Source: Hymenobacter psoromatis (GTDB lineage: Bacteria > Bacteroidota > Bacteroidia > Cytophagales > Hymenobacteraceae). Taken from it: a stretch of 64,000 nt of DNA. Positions 58,678 through 64,000 of this stretch are shown one piece after another (the stretch's first letter is position 1; each line of letters begins with the position of its first letter). Below the pieces are notes generated by a model. The model saw only the letters and a list, made by a program, of their open reading frames with translations. It searched no databases and was not told the DNA's origin. Made by a program: the position numbers and the translations under genes. The stretch spans positions 992,001-1,056,000 of the forward strand of contig NZ_JAIFAG010000001.1 of NCBI RefSeq assembly GCF_020012125.1. Reading direction: 5' to 3'.

Positions 58678-59247
58678 CTAGCGAAGAGTTTTAAGCTTCG
58701 CATCTAGCTCTTGCAACTGCTTGTCCACCTCCTCGGTGGCGGGCGGGTTAGGGTGCGTTTGCTGAAGCAGCGTCACTTTACGCTGAAGCAGCTCCACCTC
58801 GCGCGTTAGCAGCGCTTCGCGGTCGGTGGCTGCGCTGCCCAGCACGGCAGTGGGAGCGGCCCCTACCTGCACGTATTTATTGTATTTCTCGTTGAGAGCT
58901 ACCGAGTTGTCGCCGCGTGCGGCGGCGGCGCTGGCCGGGGTGGCGAACACGATGCCGCCCTCCGCGTTGAGGTAGTCTTCTTCGTGCAGGCTCGTTACCT
59001 TACCCCCCGGAAACTCCACAATGCCGCTGCGAACGTTGATTTTTGTGCCGTTGGGCAGGCGAATATTCTGCGTGAGTGGCGTGAGCTGCCGGCCCACGCG
59101 CTCCATCACTTCGCCGTGGCGAAACACGTACTGGGTAGTGCGGCCGGGATGCACGGGCACGCCGCCCGATTGGGCCGCGCCTGGGTGAGGAATCAGCCAG
59201 AAGCCGGCCCCGAATAAAAAAGCAGCCAGGGAATAAGGAATGCGCAT
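58678..59247 (-). CDS. Secreted DUF6799-like protein
   Basis: A 189-residue protein with a signal peptide (to GAAQS, about residue 26), then a DUF6799-type repeat: VMERVGRQLTPLTQNIRLPN, GTKINVRSGIVEFPGGK, and LHEEDYLNAEGGI. The C-terminus (about 145-189) is a predicted coiled coil rich in Leu, Gln and Lys. The family is mostly known from Hymenobacter and relatives and has no assigned function. Confidence 0.75.
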   Translation of the reverse strand: MRIPYSLAAFLFGAGFWLIPHPGAAQSGGVPVHPGRTTQYVFRHGEVMERVGRQLTPLTQNIRLPNGTKINVRSGIVEFPGGKVTSLHEEDYLNAEGGIVFATPASAAAARGDNSVALNEKYNKYVQVGAAPTAVLGSAATDREALLTREVELLQRKVTLLQQTHPNPPATEEVDKQLQELDAKLKTLR

Positions 59248-59346
59248 AGTTAAGAGCGGGAAAGAAGTAGAAGGCCGGCAAAGCTCTGCTACAAATACGC
59301 ATACTTTTACGCACTGCTAAAAAAATTGTAAAAAAGCTTGAATAAT

Positions 59347-59379
59347 GTTGCTACATTTAATGTAGTAACACTAAATTTG
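59347..59379 (+). promoter_or_regulatory. Promoter with embedded palindrome upstream of the MarR gene
   Basis: GTTG at 59347-59350 and TAAATTTG at 59372-59379 with a 21-base spacer form a Bacteroidota promoter. The spacer and -33 carry the near-perfect palindrome GTTGCTACAT-TTA-ATGTAGTAAC (59347-59369, one mismatch pair). A MarR dimer bound there would block the promoter, which suggests autorepression. Confidence 0.62.
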
Positions 59380-59400
59380 TACCATCAATCAGCTTTCCCC

Positions 59401-59856
59401 GTGCGCCTCGAAGACGAAATCAAGCAGCCTATTTTCCACAGCGAAGCTCATAAGGCCTACCTCAACGTGCTATTCACGGCGGGCTGGCTATCAAACCGGT
59501 ATGCGGCGGTGTTTAAGCCGTATGGCCTGACGATGCCGCAATTTAACGTGCTGCGCATTCTGCGCGGCCAGCACCCGCTACCCGCCACCGTGGCGCTGCT
59601 CATCGAGCGAATGCTGGACAAAAACAGCAATGCCTCGCGCATTGTGGATAAGCTCGAAGAAAAGAAGCTGGTGACCCGTCTCGTATGCCCCGCCAACCGT
59701 CGTGCCGTCGATATCCGCATCACGGAAGCGGGCCTGCGCCTGCTGCGCCAGATTGACGACGAGGGCCTGACCGACCCCAGCCGCAACGGCTTCAACCAGC
59801 TCAGCGAGGCTGAGATGCGCCAACTCAGCACCTTACTCGATAAAATCCGGGGCTAG
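59401..59856 (+). CDS. MarR family transcriptional regulator
   Basis: A 151-residue winged-helix regulator. The DNA-binding region has LTMPQFNVLRIL, LLIERMLDKNSNASRIVDKL and the wing KLVTRLVCPANRRAVDIRIT, matching MarR proteins. I chose the GTG at 59401, just after the promoter, because the upstream ATG at 59338 lies before the promoter. It is followed after 66 bases by the yceI gene, a common Bacteroidota pair, and probably regulates itself and yceI. The ligand is unknown. Confidence 0.88.
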   Translation: MRLEDEIKQPIFHSEAHKAYLNVLFTAGWLSNRYAAVFKPYGLTMPQFNVLRILRGQHPLPATVALLIERMLDKNSNASRIVDKLEEKKLVTRLVCPANRRAVDIRITEAGLRLLRQIDDEGLTDPSRNGFNQLSEAEMRQLSTLLDKIRG

Positions 59857-60199
59857 CCCCGCCCGTCAGGCTGCCCGCCCGGCAGCTTTTTTTCTCAAAC
59901 ATCCTTTTTTCTTTTTTTAATCATGAAAAAGTTTTTGCTACCCGCCCTGTTCGGCGCTGCCCTGTTCGGTGCTCCGGCCACTTTCGCTCACAAAGCCCCG
60001 GCCGCCGTAGCCGCCAAGGCTATCGTCGTGTATAAGCTTCAGCCGCAGCTCAGCACCCTGGGTTGGGAGGGCAAAGCCGTGACCCACGGCCACAACGGCA
60101 CCATGCAGTTTAGCGGCGGCGACTTGCAGGTAGATGGCGGCAAAGTAGTGGGCGGCACGGTGACCGTGGACATGAAAACCATGAAAGCTACTGATGAAC

Positions 60200-61122
60200 C
60201 TGTTTAGGAAGGAGGTAGCGGCGAGCAAAACGCAAAAACTCCCACAAAAGCGAGAAATTTGAGGTGCGACCCATCTCCTTTCTCTCCTTCATGGAAGTCC
60301 TGACCAAAGATATGATTATCCGCTGGATACTGCCTCATTTGCCCACCCGCACGGGTGGCCGGCGGCCGGCTGCTGACCCGGCCGAGGTCGTTGGAGCCAT
60401 CTGCTACAAGCTCAAAACTGGCTGCCAGTGGCGGTGGCTGCCCGTCAGAAGCCTGTTCACGGGGCCGCCATTAAGCTGGCAGGGGGTGTACTACCACTTT
60501 AACGCCTGGGGCAAGCAAGGAGCCTGGAAAAATCTGTGGCTCACCAGCTTGCGCCTGCATCGACGCCGCCTCGACTTATCCAGCGTCCAACTCGATGGCA
60601 GCCATACGCTGGCCAAGAATGGCGGGGCCGCTATCGGCTACCAAGGCCGCAAGGCGGGCCGCACCACCAACGCCCTGTTCCTGGCCGACAACCAGGGCCT
60701 GCCGCTGGCTGTGGCCACGCCCCAGGCCGGTAACCAGCACGATACGTTCGAGTTGGAACGGGTGTTTGCCGAGTTGTGCGACTTACTCGAAGCCGCCGAG
60801 CTGCGCTTGGAAGGCTTGTTTTTGAATGCCGACAAAGCCTTTGATGTCAGTAGCTTGCGCCAAGCCTGTGCGCGGCGCGGCATCGAAGCCAACATCCCAC
60901 GCAACCGGCGCTCAGCCGACTGGCAGACCGATGACGACACCCCCCTGGACCCGGAACTCTACCGCCGCCGCCTGGTCATTGAACGCCTCAACGCCTGGCT
61001 CGACGGCTTTAAGGCCCTGCTTGTGCGCTACGAAACCAGCTTGCAAAACTGGCTGGCTCTGCACTGGCTAGCCTTTACCGTACTACTACTGCGCAAAATT
61101 GCCCCGCCTACTTCCTAAACAG
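60200..61122 (+). mobile_element. IS5-family insertion sequence in yceI
   Basis: A 923-bp element bounded by 16-bp terminal inverted repeats CTGTTTAGGAAGGAGG (60200-60215) and its inverted copy with one mismatch (61107-61122). It contains a single transposase gene. I could not find a clean target duplication, and the two coding halves do not rejoin in frame on simple excision, so the exact ends or later small changes remain uncertain. Confidence 0.85.
60264..61118 (+). CDS. IS5-family transposase
   Basis: A 284-residue DDE transposase in one frame. An N-terminal DUF4096-like domain (WILPHLPTRTGGRRP, AICYKLKTGCQWRWLP) is followed by the catalytic triad: Asp in VQLDGSHTLAKNGG, Asp in LNADKAFD, and Glu in LVIERLNAWLDGFK. 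A later ATG at 60291 is also possible. The frame is intact, so the element may be active. Confidence 0.93.
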   Translation: MRPISFLSFMEVLTKDMIIRWILPHLPTRTGGRRPAADPAEVVGAICYKLKTGCQWRWLPVRSLFTGPPLSWQGVYYHFNAWGKQGAWKNLWLTSLRLHRRRLDLSSVQLDGSHTLAKNGGAAIGYQGRKAGRTTNALFLADNQGLPLAVATPQAGNQHDTFELERVFAELCDLLEAAELRLEGLFLNADKAFDVSSLRQACARRGIEANIPRNRRSADWQTDDDTPLDPELYRRRLVIERLNAWLDGFKALLVRYETSLQNWLALHWLAFTVLLLRKIAPPTS

Positions 61123-61538
61123 CTTCGATATTACCGACCCGGAAAACCACGCCAAATTTGTGGGTCACATGAGCAGCGACGATTTCTTCGGCGCGGAGAA
61201 ATACCCCACTTCGACCTTCAAAATCACCAGCATCAAGCCCATCGCGGGCGCGGCGGCCGATGCTGATAACTCGACCATTACCGGCGAGATGACCATCAAG
61301 GGCGTGACGCAGCAAATCAGCTTCCCGGCCAAGGTAGGTGTGAAGAATGGGGTAGCCGCCGCCACCGGCAAAGTGACCATCGACCGCACCAAGTTCGGCC
61401 TGAAATACGGCTCGAAAACCTTCTTTGACAGTATCGGCGATAAAGCCATCTACGACGAGTTTACGCTGGCTTTCAATATTGTAGCCAAGCAATAGCTTCT
61501 TGCTAGCTGCTGCTGATTAGCCAGTGGTTTTTCGCTTA

Positions 61539-61581
61539 AAAAGAGGAGGACCCCGCCATAAGCGGGGTCCTCCTCTTTTTA
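61539..61581. terminator. Bidirectional terminator
   Basis: A perfect 19-bp stem (core GAGGAGGACCCCGC) with A and T runs at its ends, between the convergent yceI and lipoprotein genes. Confidence 0.94.
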
Positions 61582-61600
61582 AGTGGGGTAGGGGCCGAAG

Positions 61601-62320
61601 CTAGCGTGGGTCAGGGCTGGTGGCGGGGGGTAGGGTAGGGGCCGGCTCGGCGGGCGCTGGGGCGGCGGCCACGGTGCGCAGCTCCAGCCGGAGCGGGGCC
61701 ACGTTCTGTTCGCGCAGGCTTATCAGGCCGTATACCGTTTCGCCGGGCCGAATATTGCGATTAGTCAGGTCGTACTGTTCGAGCTCGTTGCGGAAGTTCT
61801 TATTTGCCAGCGACGCGCCCAGCATGTTGCCGCCGGCAATGAAGGGGCCGGTGGGTAGAAAAGTGCCGCCGGTAGTGGTCTGCTGGCCGGTGTAAGAGTT
61901 ATAGGTAGTAGTGCCCCCGATGTTGAAGTTGAGCAACACGTAGAGCAGGTAGATAAATACGCCCTGCTTCATATCATTGGCGGCCAGCGAGGACAGAACC
62001 GGCGTCACGGGATGGTTGCCGCAGTAGAGCACGGCATCGCGCGAGAAGTTCAGCTCCGCGCTGGTGTTGTTGGTAACCCGCACGGCTATTACCTGGTAGC
62101 CGTGCTTCTGCGCTTTCTTGGCGTATTTTTTATTGCGCCCGCGCATCCGCAGCGCATCGTACTGGTAGGCAAACTGAACCGGGGCCCCTATTGCCGACGA
62201 CGACTGATAGGTGGCCATGCGCTCGGGCCGCATGGGCGTAAACGAAGCCGCGCAACCACTACCTAGCAGCGTGCAGCCCACCAGAAAAGTTGCTAATGAG
62301 CGGGTAAGTCGTTTTTTCAT
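61601..62320 (-). CDS. Lipoprotein of unknown function
   Basis: A 239-residue protein with a lipoprotein leader (TLLGSGCAAS, Cys near residue 23). The mature part has YQVIAVRVTNNTSAELNFSR, a domain that resembles extracellular DUF-type lipoproteins, a hydrophobic stretch FIYLLYVLLNFNIGG, and a Pro/Ala-rich tail. I recognise no family. The ATG at 62320 gives the leader directly. It lies between two terminators and is probably monocistronic. Confidence 0.75.
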   Translation of the reverse strand: MKKRLTRSLATFLVGCTLLGSGCAASFTPMRPERMATYQSSSAIGAPVQFAYQYDALRMRGRNKKYAKKAQKHGYQVIAVRVTNNTSAELNFSRDAVLYCGNHPVTPVLSSLAANDMKQGVFIYLLYVLLNFNIGGTTTYNSYTGQQTTTGGTFLPTGPFIAGGNMLGASLANKNFRNELEQYDLTNRNIRPGETVYGLISLREQNVAPLRLELRTVAAAPAPAEPAPTLPPATSPDPR

Positions 62321-62362
62321 AAAATGAACAAGGGGTGTATAAAAAGCTGTCAAACATAAGGC

Positions 62363-62398
62363 ACAAAAAAAGCCAGACTGCTGAGCAATCTGGCTTTT
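62363..62398 (-). terminator. Terminator of lpdA
   Basis: Stem AAAAGCCAGA with TCTGGCTTTT around an 11-base loop, followed on the minus strand by a T run, just after the lpdA stop. Confidence 0.9.
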
Positions 62399-62417
62399 CC
62401 CGAAATATTATAACATT

Positions 62418-63812
62418 TTATAAGTGAATTACCTCATCATAGGCGGCAGCCGTCGCTTCCATAATGGCTTCGCTCATGGTGGGGTGGGGGTGCACGGATT
62501 TAATAATTTCGTGGCCGGTGGTTTCGAGCTTGCGGGCCACCACGACCTCGGCAATCATCTCCGTCACGTTGGCCCCAATCATGTGGGCACCCAGCCACTC
62601 GCCATATTTCTTGTCGAAGATGACTTTCACGAAGCCGTCCTTTACGCCGGCCGCGGCGGCTTTGCCGGAGGCCGAGAACGGGAATTTGCCCACCCGCACG
62701 TCGTAGCCTTTAGCCCTGGCCTCGGCCTCGGTATAGCCCACGCTGGCGATTTCGGGCTGGGCGTAAGTGCAACCGGGAATATTCTGGTAATTAAGCGGCT
62801 CGGGGTGGTGACCCGTGATTTTCTCGACGCAGATAATGCCCTCGGCCGAGGCCACGTGGGCCAGCGCCGGGCCGGGCACGATGTCGCCGATGGCGAAGAT
62901 GCCGGGCACGTTGGTCTGGTAGAAATTATCGACCACGATGCGGCCCTTTTCCGTCTTGATGCCCAGCGCTTCGAGGCCCAGGTTTTCGAGGTTGGTTTGC
63001 ACGCCCACGGCGCTCAGCACCACGTCGCAGGCAATTTGCTGTTCGCCCTTAGCCGTTTTGATGAACACGTTACAGCCCGCGCCGCTGGTATCCACTTTGG
63101 TCACTTCGGCATTAGTGAGGATGTTGATACCCAGCTTCTTATAGGATTTCTCCATCTGGCGTGATACCTCCTCGTCCTCCACCGGCACGATGCGCGGCAA
63201 GTACTCCACGATGGTTACCTCGGTGCCCATTGCACGGTAGAAGTAGGCGAACTCGACGCCGATGGCCCCGGAACCCACAATAACCATGCTTTTGGGCAGG
63301 CTGTCGGGGGTCATGGCTTTGCGGTAGCCGATGATTTTCTGGTCGTCAATCGGCAGGTTGGGGAGCTGGCGGGCGCGCGCGCCGGTGGCCAGGATGATGC
63401 TCTTGGCCGTTACGGTTTCGGTGGTGCCGTCGGCGCGGGTCACTTCTACCTGGCCGGGGGCCAGCAGCTTGCCGGTGCCCATCACGGCTTCAATCTTATT
63501 CTTCTTAAACAAGAAATTGATGCCCTTGCTCATGCCGTCGGCTACCCCCCGGCTGCGCTTGATAACGGCCTCGAAGTCGAAGCCCACCTCCTTCACCGTC
63601 AGGCCATAGTCCTGGGCGTGCTGGAGGTATTCGTATACCTGGGCGGTTTTGAGCAGGGCTTTGGTGGGGATGCAGCCCCAGTTGAGGCAGATGCCACCGA
63701 GGCTTTCGCGCTCGATTACGCCCACTTTCAGCCCCAGCTGCGCGGCGCGGATGGCGGCCACGTAGCCACCAGGCCCTGAACCAATTACTACCAGGTCAAA
63801 TTGCAATGCCAT
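62418..63812 (-). CDS. lpdA: Dihydrolipoyl dehydrogenase (E3)
   Basis: A 464-residue FAD-dependent enzyme that reoxidises dihydrolipoyl groups of 2-oxoacid dehydrogenase complexes. VIGSGPGGYVAAIRAAQ binds FAD, the redox disulfide lies in GGICLNWGCIP (residues about 39-49), VGSGAIGVEFAYFY binds NAD, and the C-terminal HPHPTMSEA holds the catalytic His-Glu pair. Length and motifs match the family. A -7 box lies upstream at 63872-63879. Confidence 0.97.
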   Translation of the reverse strand: MALQFDLVVIGSGPGGYVAAIRAAQLGLKVGVIERESLGGICLNWGCIPTKALLKTAQVYEYLQHAQDYGLTVKEVGFDFEAVIKRSRGVADGMSKGINFLFKKNKIEAVMGTGKLLAPGQVEVTRADGTTETVTAKSIILATGARARQLPNLPIDDQKIIGYRKAMTPDSLPKSMVIVGSGAIGVEFAYFYRAMGTEVTIVEYLPRIVPVEDEEVSRQMEKSYKKLGINILTNAEVTKVDTSGAGCNVFIKTAKGEQQIACDVVLSAVGVQTNLENLGLEALGIKTEKGRIVVDNFYQTNVPGIFAIGDIVPGPALAHVASAEGIICVEKITGHHPEPLNYQNIPGCTYAQPEIASVGYTEAEARAKGYDVRVGKFPFSASGKAAAAGVKDGFVKVIFDKKYGEWLGAHMIGANVTEMIAEVVVARKLETTGHEIIKSVHPHPTMSEAIMEATAAAYDEVIHL

Positions 63813-63871
63813 GAGGTTAAGTTGTACGGAGGATTAAAAGAGGGAAATAACCGCCGGCCGGGCCGGCCGGG

Positions 63872-63879
63872 CAAAGATA
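63872..63879 (-). promoter_or_regulatory. Likely -7 promoter box for lpdA
   Basis: The minus strand reads TATCTTTG (TAnnTTTG consensus), 59 bases before the lpdA ATG. No clear -33 element is visible. The rest of the window (to 64000) is GC-rich and holds no recognisable gene. Confidence 0.42.
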
Positions 63880-64000
63880 ACCCCGTTGCCGGGCCCCTGG
63901 TTCGGCCCGATTTTGGCGGCGGGCGCGGCGGGCCGCCACCCTGGCTGAGCTTTTCCGTAGAAGGCGCGCGGCTCGCGGTTTGCGGGCCCTGACTTTCCCT

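Larger units (their letters stand above)
59923..61495 (+). pseudogene. YceI family protein gene split by an IS5-family element
   Basis: The 5' part (59923-60199) encodes a signal peptide (to ATFAH) and the first YceI strands (YKLQPQLSTLGWEGKAV, VGGTVTVDMKTMKATDE). The 3' part (61123-61495) resumes with FDITDPENHAKFVGHMSSDD and ends LAFNIVAKQ. Together they make a normal YceI lipocalin-like protein of about 215 residues, a periplasmic isoprenoid-binding type. The IS interrupts it, and the 5' frame stops at a TAG inside the IS end (60205-60207). The product is probably non-functional. Confidence 0.92.

Noticed and set aside
60200..61122. TA target duplication with IS ends at GGAAGGAGG
   Set aside because: TA flanks can be found just inside the outer inverted repeats, but the restored sequence would contain an in-frame TAA in yceI, so this boundary choice is not convincing.

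Overview
The window looks like a chromosomal segment of a GC-rich Bacteroidota, most likely Hymenobacter or a close relative in the Cytophagales. The evidence is a SusC/SusD/SusE operon, many secreted proteins and lipoproteins with Bacteroidota-style leaders, -7 boxes of the TAnnTTTG type, a DUF6799 protein, and a strong recurrence of the heptamer GGGGTAG/CTACCCC. No rRNA, CRISPR array, prophage or plasmid replication gene is visible. Most genes lie on the minus strand.

Layout. 0-2.3 kb: an accessory patch with a PIN-toxin/antitoxin operon that ends in a DUF2442 gene, and a strikingly AT-rich DUF3800 gene. 2.3-17.7 kb: housekeeping and redox genes: NADP isocitrate dehydrogenase, a large M16 peptidase, SDR, luciferase-like oxidoreductase, AraC regulator, two aldo/keto reductases, DEAD-box helicase, methyltransferase, CoA-transferase, and a second AraC gene broken by two in-frame TAG codons. 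17.8-31.7 kb: a glycan-use region with susC-susD-susE, a CBM48-like esterase, GH29 alpha-L-fucosidase and GH51 alpha-L-arabinofuranosidase. The palindrome CAATCGATTG occurs upstream of both susC and the GH51 gene and could tie them into one regulon. Within this region lies a divergent aromatic amino acid hydroxylase homologue that has lost both iron-binding histidines, preceded by a promoter, a 33-codon ORF and an attenuator-like hairpin.

31.7-49.6 kb: ABC1 kinase, TetR-like regulator, DsbA-like protein, peroxiredoxin, photolyase, SDR, EamA transporter, rarA, a decayed DUF2281 antitoxin gene, ABC exporter, TonB-like protein, sodium:solute symporter, MBL hydrolase, Bax-inhibitor-1 family protein, M61 peptidase and a methyltransferase. 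49.7-64 kb: tRNA-Leu(CAG), PAP2 phosphatase, DUF1080 protein, a large GAF-domain protein, two lipoproteins, a dicarboxylate-type symporter, dipeptide epimerase, a MarR regulator followed by a yceI gene split by an IS5-family element, another lipoprotein, and dihydrolipoyl dehydrogenase.

Intergenic spaces carry several long inverted repeats. Four copies of one family (core GGTCATGCTGA...GAAGCATCTC) sit at 7.9, 33.1, 36.5 and 42.5 kb; different palindromes lie at 3.6 and 50.8 kb. The most noteworthy items are the histidine-less hydroxylase homologue with its leader, the shared operator-like palindrome, the over-represented and strand-skewed heptamer, and the AT-rich DUF3800-winged-helix gene. 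All functional calls come from reading motifs by eye; no database search was run.
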